A stretch of DNA of 51,120 nt. It comes from an uncultured Rikenellaceae bacterium. GTDB taxonomy: Bacteria > Bacteroidota > Bacteroidia > Bacteroidales > Rikenellaceae. The stretch lies in NCBI GenBank assembly GCA_944326815.1, contig CALVFI010000003.1, positions 1-51,120 on the forward strand, written 5' to 3'. Of the stretch, positions 18,159-27,557 are shown piece by piece. Both the position numbers and the translations under genes were made by a program. Positions within the stretch are counted from its first letter, which is position 1; each line of letters starts with the position of its first letter. The notes beneath the pieces were generated by a model. The model did no database searches. It saw only the letters and a program-made list of their open reading frames with translations, and had not been told where the DNA came from.

Positions 18159-18189
18159 CAAAGGTAATATTTTATTGGATTTTGCACAA
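18159..18189 (-). promoter_or_regulatory. Promoter of the glucosaminidase gene
   Basis: Minus strand TTG (18189-18187), 20-nt spacer, TACCTTTG (18166-18159), giving a leader of about 20 nt. It interleaves with the divergent promoter at 18175-18204. Confidence 0.7.
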
Positions 18190-18204
18190 AAAATCGTAGA
18201 TTTG
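18175..18204 (+). promoter_or_regulatory. Promoter of DUF4254-GT9
   Basis: TTG (18175-18177), 19-nt spacer, TAGATTTG (18197-18204). The expected transcription start is within a few bases of the first ATG at 18213, so either the mRNA is nearly leaderless or the ATG at 18222 or 18231 is used. Confidence 0.7.
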
Positions 18205-18212
18205 TCCATTAT

Positions 18213-18833
18213 ATGAAAAATATGAACGATATGTTTACCGACAAAGCCAATCAGATATTCGAACAGGTGATTGCGGAATACCATCGCTATGATGATGTGG
18301 ATCACCCTGTTGTCAATCCATTCCCTGCCGGGAGTATCGAATATCTTCTTTATGCCAAGAACTGGATCGATACGGTTCAGTGGCATTTGGAAGATATCAT
18401 CCGAGATCCGAATATCGACCCTGTCGAGGCCTTGAAGATCAAACGTCGGATCGATGCCTCGAATCAGGATCGAACAGATATGGTGGAGTATATCGATAGC
18501 TATCTGTTGGATAAATATAAGGATGTTCAGCCACTTCCGGAGGCAAAGATCAATACGGAGACGCCGGCCTGGGCGATCGACCGTTTGTCGATACTCGCAT
18601 TGAAAATCTATCACATGGAGCGTGAGGTGATGCGTACCGACGTCGAAGAGGCACATCGAATCGCTTGCCAGAAAAAACTCGATGTGCTGCTGACTCAGCG
18701 CACCGATCTCTCTTCCGCCATCGAGGAGTTGATTGCCGATATCGAGGCGGGTCGCAAATACATGAAAACCTATAAGCAGATGAAGATGTATAACGATCCG
18801 ACACTCAATCCTGTTCTTTACTCTGCGAAATAG
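18213..18833 (+). CDS. DUF4254 domain-containing protein
   Basis: A 206-residue, mostly helical cytoplasmic protein of the DUF4254 family, common in Bacteroidota and usually beside a family 9 glycosyltransferase, as here (7 nt apart). Typical features are NPFPAGSIEYLLYAKNWIDTVQWHLEDIIRD near residues 35-65 and IKRRIDASNQDRTDMVEYID near 80-100. Its molecular role is unknown; the neighbour suggests lipopolysaccharide synthesis. Starts at 18213, 18222 (MNDMF) and 18231 are all possible; the promoter position slightly favours the later ones. Confidence 0.88.
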   Translation: MKNMNDMFTDKANQIFEQVIAEYHRYDDVDHPVVNPFPAGSIEYLLYAKNWIDTVQWHLEDIIRDPNIDPVEALKIKRRIDASNQDRTDMVEYIDSYLLDKYKDVQPLPEAKINTETPAWAIDRLSILALKIYHMEREVMRTDVEEAHRIACQKKLDVLLTQRTDLSSAIEELIADIEAGRKYMKTYKQMKMYNDPTLNPVLYSAK

Positions 18834-18840
18834 TCTGGAG

Positions 18841-19902
18841 ATGGCATTTTTCGAAAAGAAAGCACCTCATTTGCTGATTATCCGATTGTCGGCCATGGGC
18901 GATGTGGCTATGGTAGTCCCTGTGCTCAAGGCACTCAAGACCGATTATCCGGATCTTCGGATTACGATTCTTACCCGTCCGTTTTTTCAGCCGTTTTTTC
19001 GAGATATAGAAGGTATTGGATTCTTGGCTCCTGACTTTAAAGGACGGCATAAAGGGGTGGCGGGTATGATCCGTCTATATCGCGATATTGCCGCATGCGG
19101 CGTGACCCATGTAGCGGATTTGCACGACGTGATTCGTACGAAGGTGTTGCGCCGGATGTTGTTGTTGACCGGGAAGCAGGTCTCCGTAATTGACAAGGGG
19201 CGGGCCGATAAACGGGCAATGACACGTAAGTTCCGTAAGTTCCTTGAACCTTTGAAACCAACCGTGGAGCGTTATCGCGATACCATTCTTCGTCTCGGAT
19301 TCCGCTTCAGAAAGCCTGTGCCGGAACAGAAAAGTAGTCGCCCCATTCCTGCTCCGATCTTCGATATTGTGGGCGAGAAACACGGAAAATGGATCGGAGT
19401 CGCTCCTTTCGCGCAGCATCGGGGCAAGATTTATCCTACGCAGCAGGCGGATGAGTTGATCGGGTTGCTGGCTGGTGAGTATGAGCGCGTGTTCGTATTC
19501 GGCGGAGGTCCGTATGAACGGGAATTTGCCGAATGTATGGAGATGCGCCATCCGGGAGTGGTGAGCGTGATCGGTAAGATTCGGCTGGGCGATGAACTCG
19601 ACCTGATTGCCAACCTCGATTTGATCGTTTCGATGGACTCCTCGGCGATGCATATGGCCTCGCTGGTGGGAACCGATTGCGTGTCGGTGTGGGGCGCGAC
19701 ACATCCCTATGCCGGTTTTTATGGCTTCGGACAGGACCCGCGCAATGCCGTGCAACTCGATCTGAGTTGCCGTCCCTGTTCTGTCTATGGGAATAAGCCG
19801 TGCCTGTTCGGGGACTATCATTGTCTGACGCGTATCTCCCCGCAAATGATTGCCGATAAGGTGCGCGAGGTACTCAACCGGAAGACCTCCCCTGCATTGT
19901 AG
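18841..19902 (+). CDS. Glycosyltransferase family 9 (heptosyltransferase-like)
   Basis: A 353-residue GT-B enzyme of the ADP-heptose:LPS heptosyltransferase family. The N-terminus shows LLIIRLSAMGDVAMVVPVLKALK. The C-terminal donor domain has GVAPFAQHRGKIYP, FVFGGGPYEREFAE and the strongly conserved MDSSAMHMASLVG followed by GATHPYAGFYGF. It probably adds a sugar to the LPS inner core or a related glycan from the cytoplasmic face. It is co-transcribed with DUF4254. The acceptor and sugar cannot be deduced. Confidence 0.9.
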   Translation: MAFFEKKAPHLLIIRLSAMGDVAMVVPVLKALKTDYPDLRITILTRPFFQPFFRDIEGIGFLAPDFKGRHKGVAGMIRLYRDIAACGVTHVADLHDVIRTKVLRRMLLLTGKQVSVIDKGRADKRAMTRKFRKFLEPLKPTVERYRDTILRLGFRFRKPVPEQKSSRPIPAPIFDIVGEKHGKWIGVAPFAQHRGKIYPTQQADELIGLLAGEYERVFVFGGGPYEREFAECMEMRHPGVVSVIGKIRLGDELDLIANLDLIVSMDSSAMHMASLVGTDCVSVWGATHPYAGFYGFGQDPRNAVQLDLSCRPCSVYGNKPCLFGDYHCLTRISPQMIADKVREVLNRKTSPAL

Positions 19903-20164
19903 ACAACGAGGCGCTGTCCCGAAAACTCAACCGTATCCGTAAAACTGTGAGATAACTGCTATTGTGTTGTATATGCAGTAGTTGTGTTATTTTTTTTATG
20001 GTTTCTTAGAAAAAGTGTTAAAAAAGTCATCTGAGGCAAAAATAATTGAAAATCGTGTAAGGATTTTTGTTACTCTTTTCGTCTTATATACAAAGGGTTT
20101 TGTTTGATTTGCTGCTGCCATGGGTGGCGGAAATAACACAAACAGGTTTGTATATAGAATTGTC

Positions 20165-22854
20165 ATGAAAGGGATTTTTATATCGGTGGTTCTTTGCCTT
20201 GGGATCATGTCGGGACTTTGGGCTCGGAGTAGTGCACAGACTCATCTGATGCAGGTGAATGGTCAAGTGGTGGATTCTCTCACCAATGAACCGTTGGCCG
20301 GCGCCGTGGTGACTTTGATTAATCCTTTCGAAGATAAACTCATGGTAATGAATCTGACGACCGATAAGAATGGAAGGTTCGATTTCCAATATATCAATGA
20401 GTTGAGATGCCGTATAGAAATCTCTTTCTTGGGCTATAAACAGAATCAAATCGAGTTGCCCGTGGGGGAGTTGTATGTTAATCTGGGCAAGATCAAGATG
20501 GCGCCCGATGTGCAGGAGATCGATGATATTGTGGTGCGATCGCGCATACAGATGTATCGGTTCAAGGGCGATACGATTGTCTTTTTTCCGGCCTCGGTGT
20601 CGACGATGGAGGGAGATGACGTGCTCGCCATTCTTCGCCAGATGCCGGGCGTGAAGGTGGATGACGCGGGCAATGTGGAGATTATGGGGAAAAAGGTGGA
20701 GCGCTCCTATGTCAACGGACGGTTGCTGTTTGGGGATAATCCGGTCGACGCGCTGCAGAATATTGAGGCTAAGGATGTGATGTCGATTCAGGCCTATGAT
20801 GAGGTGGATGAATATTCGGAGTTGACCCAGGGAAAGCATGCGAGGAAGCGTAAGGTGTTGAATATATTGACCTTCGATAAATTCGATACGAGTGTTGCGG
20901 GAAAGGCTTCTGCTGCTATGGGGGCGGATTTCGCGAAGGATATCGACGGCAGTCGTCCCATACGTTATGAGGCGGATGCCAACTTGAATTATTTTAGCGA
21001 GCGGCGGCAGGCGAAATTTTTGGGCATGGCAAACAATTTCCAGCGTTCGATGGAGGGTGTAGGGACACCCGGGGATGTCCGACAAGGGGTCGTTAATCTC
21101 AATTATGCCGACAAACTCTCCAAGGAGAATGCTTACACGCTCTCTTATTCATACACGGATGATAAAATCACGCAGCGAGCGATTTCGCGTCAGACCTACT
21201 TCCCCTCGACGGAATATGTGTCGCGTATCTTTGGCGATACCTCCGATTATCAGACCCGACGGTATACGCATAGATTCCAGGGAAATTTTAGTCGTGTGAC
21301 CAGCAACTTCAGCGCGGATTTATCGGCTAACGGACAATATGGCGGTTCGGAAGATGAGAATACCAGGGCTTTTTTGTCTGAACTGGATGGAGCGCCATTG
21401 ACCCGGATTCATCAGCGGAGTGGGGAGCATAGGGATAGTTACAGTGTCGCATTGCGTGCAAGTTTCCAACATAAATTCGAACGGTCGTCTCTGAAATATG
21501 CTTTGAGAGGCTCTCTGTCCAATAGTAACAGGAAAGAATTGCGGGTGGATACGGCATTTCGTCTCTCCAACAAAACGATTCTGCAAATCGACGGAGATGA
21601 GGAGAGCTATTCGATGGATGCAAATCTGGGCTATACGCTGCGTTTCGAGAAGACGGGCAATATCGATATCGGGGCCAATGTCACTTATCGGAACGGCCTG
21701 GTCCATCGGTTGGCGGTGGATGATCTTTCGGGGCAGATTGATACGACGCTTACCCGCAGTACGACATCGCGCAATACGACATTGGAAAGCCAGATCTCAT
21801 ATCATTTTTCGAATGAGAAATGGAGGTTCATATTTTCGCCCGATTTTCAGGTTGTCAGACAGAGTCTCGACAAGCGTTTCCGATGAAGGCCAATCCGACA
21901 CGAACTTTCTGGAGTCCGGTCCCGAGTGCAAACATCTACTTCCAGAGTCAGCCGGGCACAACCATACAGCTCGAATATTCCATGAAAGTATCGGTTCCCG
22001 ATGTGAGTATGTTGGTGAATCAACTCAGCACCTCGAACCCATTATGGTTGCAGGGCGGTAATCCGGATATGAAGCAGCGTTTCGTGCATCAGTTTTCATT
22101 GAATGGTTCGAAGATGCTGAAGAACAGTCAGTCCGTGTTTCTTAATGCGTCTGTCAGCTTGATTAAGAATGATTTCGTTCAGCGTAGCCGTTTTTTTACG
22201 GAGGAAACCTATTTGCCGGAGTACAATTATGAGGCGGATGAAGGAGCCACGTTGGTTACCTATGCCAATGGAAAAAGATCAGTGAACGTTTTTGCTAAAG
22301 GATCCTATTCTGGGCGTATACAACCGTTAAAGTCCGTTATGACTTTATCGTATCAGTATTCTTATGGCAATCCGCAAGAATATGTGGGAGAACAGTTATT
22401 GCGTCAGCACGAGAACAGGTCGACGGTAGAGGTGTCGTTGCGGAGTAATTTCTCTTTGCCCTTGTCGTTGACGGTAGAAAGTGCTACGACCTATTGTAAC
22501 TATCGCAGTTCCCTTGACAGGGTTACCGAGGTGGTGTCGGAGAAGGTGAAGGGAACCTTGTAATGGAATTTTCTGCGGCGATTCTTTACGAATGTCTCCT
22601 ACCTTTACAACTATTATCACAACTCCTCCTATGCCGAGGGGGAGCAGAGAAAGCATCTGTTGAATGTGACGCTCGGGTGCCGTTTGTTTAAAAATCGCAA
22701 GGGCGAGGTGAGCGTTTCGGCTTTTGACCTGCTGAATCGTAATGAGAATGATACGACGACTGTCTATGCCGACTACATCGGTTGGGAGTGGCAGCAACTC
22801 TATTCCCGCTATTTTATCGTCGGTTTCTCCTATCGCTTCAATAGCTCGAATTGA
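20165..22854 (+). pseudogene. Broken outer-membrane beta-barrel / TonB-receptor-like gene
   Basis: The gene encodes a signal peptide (MKGIFISVVLCLGIMSGLWA), a carboxypeptidase-like regulatory domain (VNGQVVDSLTNEPLAGAVV), a plug-like part (DDVLAILRQMPGVKVDDAGNVEIMG) and a long barrel ending in GFSYRFNSSN. Two lesions interrupt it. Near 21880-21886 a single base is missing: the frame ends at DKRFR and resumes one frame back at MKANPTRTFWSP. At 22561-22563 a TAA falls in frame inside otherwise continuous sequence (GTL-stop-WNFLRRFF), most simply a mutated Tyr codon. Intact length would be about 896 residues. The family is found in Bacteroidota as outer-membrane barrel proteins of mostly unknown cargo. 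I chose the ATG at 20165 because it begins the signal peptide. Confidence 0.85.
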
Positions 22855-22915
22855 GCGGATCCGAGTGCGAATCTGCCGGAAGGTTATGTGTTGTGAATTT
22901 TTTCACAATAAGGCT

Positions 22916-22945
22916 TTGTAGCTTCCAAAATAAAACTTATCTTTG
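22916..22945 (+). promoter_or_regulatory. Promoter of gcvH-mdh
   Basis: TTG (22916-22918), 19-nt spacer, TATCTTTG (22938-22945); a complete consensus. It is overlapped by a 9-bp inverted repeat at 22921-22950. Confidence 0.78.
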
Positions 22946-22950
22946 GAAGC
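22921..22950. promoter_or_regulatory. Perfect inverted repeat overlapping the gcvH promoter
   Basis: GCTTCCAAA (22921-22929) and TTTGGAAGC (22942-22950) are separated by 12 nt. The right arm includes the TTTG of the -7 box. It resembles an operator for a dimeric regulator; as it ends near the expected transcription start it is unlikely to act as an RNA hairpin. Confidence 0.5.
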
Positions 22951-22978
22951 AGATTTAAAACTTTAAATTAAAATAGTT

Positions 22979-23356
22979 ATGAACGTACCTTCCAATCTTA
23001 AATACTCCAAGGATCATGAATGGGTCCGCGTGGAGGGCGATATCGCTTTTGTGGGCATTACCGATTTCGCGCAGAGCCAACTCGGTGACATTGTGTTCGT
23101 CGATGTTAATACGGTGGGGGAGACGCTGGCTGCAGGCGATGTGTTCGGCACGATCGAGGCAGTGAAAACCGTATCCGATGCCTTTACTCCTGTAGGTGGA
23201 GAGGTGCTCGAATTCAATGAAGCGCTCAACGATGCGCCCGAGACGGTCAATAAAGATCCTTACGGAGAGGGATGGATGATCAAGGTGAAGATGAGCGATG
23301 CCGCTGATCTGAAAGAACTGTTGAGTGCAGAGGATTATGCTAAGATTATCGGATAG
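22979..23356 (+). CDS. gcvH: Glycine cleavage system H protein
   Basis: A 125-residue lipoyl carrier that shuttles the aminomethyl group between the P, T and L proteins of the glycine cleavage system. The lipoylation site is K63 in [10 protein letters not shown], and the fold signatures [20 protein letters not shown] and GEGWMIKVK are present. Length is standard. The gene precedes mdh by 24 nt; gcvT and gcvP are not in the window, so H is separated from its partners. Confidence 0.96.
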   Translation: MNVPSNLKYSKDHEWVRVEGDIAFVGITDFAQSQLGDIVFVDVNTVGETLAAGDVFGTIEAVKTVSDAFTPVGGEVLEFNEALNDAPETVNKDPYGEGWMIKVKMSDAADLKELLSAEDYAKIIG

Positions 23357-23380
23357 GAAGCATTAAAAGCAAAGATAAAT

Positions 23381-24322
23381 ATGAGCAAAGTAACCGTTGT
23401 GGGCGCAGGTAACGTGGGTGCTACGTGCGCAAATGTGCTGGCTATCAAGGAGACGGCCAGTGAGGTGGTGCTGATTGACATCAAAGAGGGGCTGGCCGAA
23501 GGGAAGGTGCTCGACATGTATCAGACCGAGACTCTGCTGGATGTGGATACGAAGCTGGTGGGCGTGACGAACGACTATTCCAAGACGGCTGATAGTGATG
23601 TGGTAGTCATTACTTCGGGTCTTCCGCGTAAACCGGGCATGACTCGTGAAGAACTGATCGGTGTGAATGCCGGTATCGTGAAGAGTGTCGTGGAGAGTGT
23701 GCTGAAATACTCTCCGAATGCAATTCTGGTGATTATCAGCAATCCGATGGATACGATGACCTATCTGGCCAGCAAAATCAGCGGACTGCCCAAAGGACGG
23801 GTATTCGGTATGGGCGGTGCGCTCGACAGCGCCCGGTTCAAATGCTATCTGGCAAAGGCACTCGGTGCCAATATCAATGACATCGACGGTATGGTGATCG
23901 GTGGCCATGGGGATACGACGATGATTCCGTTGGTGAGCAAGGCTGCCTATAAGGGGCTTCCGGTTACGGATTTTGCCGATGCCGAGACGTTGGCCAAGGT
24001 GGTGGCCGATACGATGGTCGGAGGTGCCACATTGACTAAGTTGTTGGGTACTTCGGCCTGGTATGCACCCGGTGCGGCTGGAGCGTATGTCGTAGAGTCG
24101 ATTCTTAAGGATCAGAAGAAGGTGATTCCTTCTTGTGTGGCTCTCGATGGCGAGTATGGTCAAAAAGACATCTGCATCGGTGTGCCGGCCGTGATCGGAC
24201 GCAACGGTGTGGAGAAGGTTATCGAGGTGAAACTGACCGACGAGGAGAAAGAACTCTTTGCAAAGAGTGCCGAGGCAGTTCATAAGACCAATTCCGTGCT
24301 GAAAGAGATCGGCGCGCTTTAA
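23381..24322 (+). CDS. mdh: Malate dehydrogenase (LDH-like, NAD-dependent)
   Basis: A 313-residue enzyme interconverting malate and oxaloacetate. The NAD-binding motif GAGNVGATCA is at residues 7-16 and the NAD-discriminating acidic residue is in LIDIKEG. Substrate-binding RKPGMTREEL is near 87, and the catalytic His is in GGHGDTTMIPL near 176-186. The LDH-like sequence type and length match Bacteroidota Mdh. It is the second gene of the gcvH operon and is closed by a strong terminator at 24376-24423. Confidence 0.94.
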   Translation: MSKVTVVGAGNVGATCANVLAIKETASEVVLIDIKEGLAEGKVLDMYQTETLLDVDTKLVGVTNDYSKTADSDVVVITSGLPRKPGMTREELIGVNAGIVKSVVESVLKYSPNAILVIISNPMDTMTYLASKISGLPKGRVFGMGGALDSARFKCYLAKALGANINDIDGMVIGGHGDTTMIPLVSKAAYKGLPVTDFADAETLAKVVADTMVGGATLTKLLGTSAWYAPGAAGAYVVESILKDQKKVIPSCVALDGEYGQKDICIGVPAVIGRNGVEKVIEVKLTDEEKELFAKSAEAVHKTNSVLKEIGAL

Positions 24323-24375
24323 GTCGGGGGTCGACTTTGTGGAAGTCTCTACAGATGTGAGACTCTTATATTAGC

Positions 24376-24423
24376 AATAAAAAAGGGAAAAACAGGTTTA
24401 TGCCTGTTTTTCCCTTTTTTATT
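24376..24423. terminator. Bidirectional terminator between mdh and OMP gene
   Basis: A very long stem: AATAAAAAAGGG plus AAAAACAGG pair with CCTGTTTTT plus CCCTTTTTTATT, loop of about 6 nt. A- and T-rich arms allow function in both directions. Confidence 0.9.
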
Positions 24424-24451
24424 GATGCGAGTCGTTCGCTACGCGGGAGAA

Positions 24452-25153
24452 CTAAAAGAAAAAGCCGATGTTGAAGGTCCAGTAGTCATTTTTGCTAATA
24501 GTGCTTGTGTATGCGATGCCGTTATAGTGGAACGTGTTGCGGGTATTTTTGAACGGGGTGGTGTAACGGACATCGAAGAAAAATTTGCGGATATCGAATC
24601 CTGCACCGAACTGCCAGGTTGTGGATTCATCGTATTTCGCTTTGAGGCCTTCTACCTTTTTATTGTCCGAGACGGCCGAAACAAGCGTAAAGACCGGACC
24701 TCCGAAGAGTCGTAAGGCTCGGATGTTGAAACCGATCATCAAGGGAAGTTGCATGGTCTTGGAGGTCATTGTGGCTTTTTGACTTTTGCCTTCGATGAAG
24801 GTGCTGTATTCGAAATCACGTGCCGAATAGAGCAATTCGGGCTGTATCTGGATGAATTCCGGGATCGAGAGCCGCACCGCTAATCCTAACTGGTATCCGA
24901 TGCCTTTGCTCTTCCCATTGGAGATGCGCAGATCGTCCGATCGAATGGGACTCATCTGATAGGTGCCAGTAGTAATACCGCCGATAACTCCTATTTTGAG
25001 CGGTTGGGCACGTATGGCTGCAGCTTTTTTATGTGCCGGAGCAGGTGCCGCTGATGTCGTGTTGGGTTGCGATGCAGAGCTCTCCGAAGATTGTGCGGCA
25101 GCGATGCTCCCGGAGAACACGAATAAAAACATGATGTAGATGTACTTTTTCAT
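24452..25153 (-). CDS. PorT-like outer membrane beta-barrel protein
   Basis: A 233-residue exported protein. The signal peptide is MKKYIYIMFLFVFSGSIAAAQ, followed by a Ser/Ala/Pro-rich linker to about residue 50. The rest is alternating beta-strand sequence of the OMP_b-brl_2/PorT type, e.g. KIGVIGGITTGTY, FIQIQPELLYSARDFEY and the C-terminal strand YWTFNIGFFF ending in Phe, as barrel proteins do. Function is unknown. Monocistronic, convergent with mdh. Confidence 0.82.
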   Translation of the reverse strand: MKKYIYIMFLFVFSGSIAAAQSSESSASQPNTTSAAPAPAHKKAAAIRAQPLKIGVIGGITTGTYQMSPIRSDDLRISNGKSKGIGYQLGLAVRLSIPEFIQIQPELLYSARDFEYSTFIEGKSQKATMTSKTMQLPLMIGFNIRALRLFGGPVFTLVSAVSDNKKVEGLKAKYDESTTWQFGAGFDIRKFFFDVRYTTPFKNTRNTFHYNGIAYTSTISKNDYWTFNIGFFF

Positions 25154-25271
25154 AATTATTGAATGATTAATTGTATAGTTGATTGTATATGAATAGTATG
25201 GGATGATGCATCTCCGTGCGCCTTGGATTAGAAGACAGCGCCGTTAAACAGTATGGAGAAGTCCTGTGGGG

Positions 25272-26744
25272 TTAGAGCAGAGGGCTCAGCAGTCTGGCCA
25301 ATGACTCATAGACGGAGTGCAGAGTGGGCCGATGTTCCCATCGCTCTTGTACGACTTCGAGACTCCGTTCCAAATCGTGAAGGAAATACCCTTCCAACTC
25401 TTTGGCTATTTTACGGTCGTAGATGATGGCCGACACCTCGAAATTGTCTTCGAAACTGCGAATGTCCATGTTCGCGGTTCCTACCGAACAGAATTCGCTG
25501 TCGATCATAATCAGTTTGGAGTGGTTGAATCCCTTTTTGTAGAGATATACCCGGATTCCAGCTTCAATCAGTTCTGAAATGTAAGAACGGGTAGCCCAAT
25601 AGACGATTTTGCTGTCCGAACGGCTGGGGATCAATATGCGTACGTCGATACCGCTCAAGGCTGCTACTTTCAGGGCTGTCAGTATGGCCTGGTTTGGGAG
25701 AAAGTAGGGGGAAGAGATGTAGATATGGTGTTGGGCTCGCGTAATGGCGGCAAAGTAGGCCTGCATGATCGATGCCCAGTCGGAATCGGGACCCGAAGAG
25801 GCGATCTGTACGGCTGTCTCTTCCGTGATGCGGTTATTGTTGGGAAAGTATTTTCTTGTATCTGTGAGTTGTTGTTTGCTTACAAAATACCAGTCTGTTA
25901 CGAATACGGTTTGAAGCATATGGACCGCATCTCCTTCAAGTTTCAGGTGGGTGTCACGCCAGATGCCGACTTTACTCCGGCGAAGATATCGTTCCGCAAT
26001 ATTTATGCCACCGGTATAGGCCACGGTGCCGTCTACGACGATAATCTTGCGATGATTTCGATAGTTCACCTTGCTGGTGAGCCATGGAAAGACCACTGGC
26101 ATGAAGACACGTACGTCGATGCCTGCCTTGCGCATTTGGCGGATGAGTTTCGGGTTCAACCCCCAGCTGCCCACGTCGTCGTAGATGAATCGTACTTCGA
26201 CTCCGCTACGGGCTTTTTCCATCAGTATGTTGGCAATGCGTCGTCCGATGCGGTCGTTTTCGAAGATGTAATATTCGATATGGATAAAAGAGGTGGCTGC
26301 CCGCAATGCTTCGAGGATCGATGAGAATGTCTCCTTGCCGTTGTTGAGGATCTTGATGCGGTTGTGCATCGTCAGCAGTGCTTTATTGTTGTTGAGCAGT
26401 AGGGTGATGATGTCGCGGTTGTTGGCGATGTTCTGCCGGACCAGCAGATCGGGATCGGTAATGGCTTTTAGTTGTTTGCGGTACATGGCTTCGTACTGCT
26501 CGTTGTCCTTCATCTCCTTGCGGTTGAAGATTTTCTCTTTGCGATGGTTGCGTCCGAAAACGATGTAGAGAATGATGCCCGCCACTGGGGCCAAGGCAAT
26601 GACGGTAATCCAAGCCAGGGCTTTGACCGGTTCTCGTTTGTCATGAATGATGAGCCCGATGGTAACCAATACGAATATCGTGTAGAGAATGTACACGATT
26701 GTCTTGAAATCTGCATAGGTTGTCAGGGGCAGAAATGTCGTCAT
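25272..26744 (-). CDS. cls: Cardiolipin synthase (phospholipase D family)
   Basis: A 490-residue membrane enzyme that joins two phosphatidylglycerols to form cardiolipin. Two N-terminal transmembrane helices (about 15-35 and 45-65, with LAWITVIALAPVAGIILYIVFGR) precede two PLD domains with HxKxxxxD motifs: HRKIIVVDG near residue 230 and HSKLIMIDS near 410. The frame is open to 26816, but the ATG at 26744 (MTTFLPL) gives the usual length. A minus-strand -7 element (TATATTTG, 26780-26773) lies about 30 nt upstream, which also excludes the longer start. Confidence 0.92.
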   Translation of the reverse strand: MTTFLPLTTYADFKTIVYILYTIFVLVTIGLIIHDKREPVKALAWITVIALAPVAGIILYIVFGRNHRKEKIFNRKEMKDNEQYEAMYRKQLKAITDPDLLVRQNIANNRDIITLLLNNNKALLTMHNRIKILNNGKETFSSILEALRAATSFIHIEYYIFENDRIGRRIANILMEKARSGVEVRFIYDDVGSWGLNPKLIRQMRKAGIDVRVFMPVVFPWLTSKVNYRNHRKIIVVDGTVAYTGGINIAERYLRRSKVGIWRDTHLKLEGDAVHMLQTVFVTDWYFVSKQQLTDTRKYFPNNNRITEETAVQIASSGPDSDWASIMQAYFAAITRAQHHIYISSPYFLPNQAILTALKVAALSGIDVRILIPSRSDSKIVYWATRSYISELIEAGIRVYLYKKGFNHSKLIMIDSEFCSVGTANMDIRSFEDNFEVSAIIYDRKIAKELEGYFLHDLERSLEVVQERWEHRPTLHSVYESLARLLSPLL

Positions 26745-26891
26745 TGGCAACTGTTTTGGAGGAGCTCTGTCACAAATATAATAAAGAAACGGTGTAAATG
26801 TCTTGCCTGTTAGCACAATATATACCAGAATTATAATGCTTGGCAGGGTAAATTTTTAGTAGATAATTATTTACTGATTTGTGGCGAAAGT

Positions 26892-26922
26892 TTGGAATTT
26901 CGAAATCTATTTCCTATCTTTG
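26892..26922 (+). promoter_or_regulatory. Promoter of greA
   Basis: TTG (26892-26894), 20-nt spacer, TATCTTTG (26915-26922). The leader to the ATG is about 70 nt. Confidence 0.78.
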
Positions 26923-26941
26923 TCTAGGAATGAAGAGAGTT

Positions 26942-26965
26942 CCGGCTGGCAAAGCCGGGATTTTC
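26942..26965 (+). terminator. Leader hairpin of greA, possible attenuator
   Basis: CCGGCT (26942-26947) pairs with AGCCGG (26953-26958), 5-nt loop, followed by a T-rich stretch GATTTTCTGTTTTCTT. It lies about 15 nt after the expected transcription start and before the coding region, so it could cause early termination. Confidence 0.45.
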
Positions 26966-26996
26966 TGTTTTCTTATTGTATAAGAACAAGAAAATT

Positions 26997-27473
26997 ATGG
27001 CATCGAAAATTATCTATTTAACCGAAAGCGGTTATCAGAAACTGAAAGAAGAGCTGGAACATCTGCGCTCTGTGGAACGTCCTGCGATCTCTGCCCAAAT
27101 CGCCGAGGCTCGGGATAAAGGCGATTTGTCGGAGAATGCCGAATACGATGCAGCCAAGGAGGCACAGGGTATGCTCGAGATGCGGATTGCCAAGCTCGAG
27201 GCAGAGATGGCTAATGCCCGCATTTTGGATGAATCGAAAATAGACACGAGCAAGGTGCAGATACTCAATAAGGTGAAGTTGCTGAATCACAATACGAAAA
27301 AAGAGGTGGAGTATACGCTGGTGTCGGAAAGTGAGGCGAACCTGAAAGAGGGGAAGCTCTCTATCGGTACGCCGATTGCCAAGGCAATTCTCGGCAAAAA
27401 AAAGGGCGACCGTGTGGATGTTGTCGTTCCGGCCGGGACGATCCATTTCGAGATTCTCGATATATCGTTGTAA
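26997..27473 (+). CDS. greA: Transcription elongation factor GreA
   Basis: A 158-residue factor that stimulates transcript cleavage by backtracked RNA polymerase. The N-terminal coiled coil (about 8-75) carries the acidic tip pair within DKGDLSENAEYDAA. The C-terminal FKBP-like domain has ISIGTPIAKAILGKKKGD-type sequence near 120-140. The frame is open 7 codons further upstream, but ATG 26997 (MASKIIYLTE) matches the family start. Own promoter, leader hairpin and terminator, so monocistronic. Confidence 0.96.
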   Translation: MASKIIYLTESGYQKLKEELEHLRSVERPAISAQIAEARDKGDLSENAEYDAAKEAQGMLEMRIAKLEAEMANARILDESKIDTSKVQILNKVKLLNHNTKKEVEYTLVSESEANLKEGKLSIGTPIAKAILGKKKGDRVDVVVPAGTIHFEILDISL

Positions 27474-27490
27474 GAGATAAGATAGAAGAA

Positions 27491-27526
27491 AAAAGTAAGA
27501 CGAGGCTTATGCCTCGTCTTACTTTT
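27491..27526. terminator. Bidirectional terminator between greA and LTA synthase-like gene
   Basis: 16-bp perfect stem (27491-27506 with 27511-27526), 4-nt loop TTAT, flanked by A and T runs on the two sides. Confidence 0.9.
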
Positions 27527-27557
27527 TTATATGTACCCTCTCTTTGTGCAAAGGTCT

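Noticed and set aside
22921..22950. Inverted repeat at gcvH as a terminator
   Set aside because: It lies upstream of the expected start and has no T run; an operator is more plausible.
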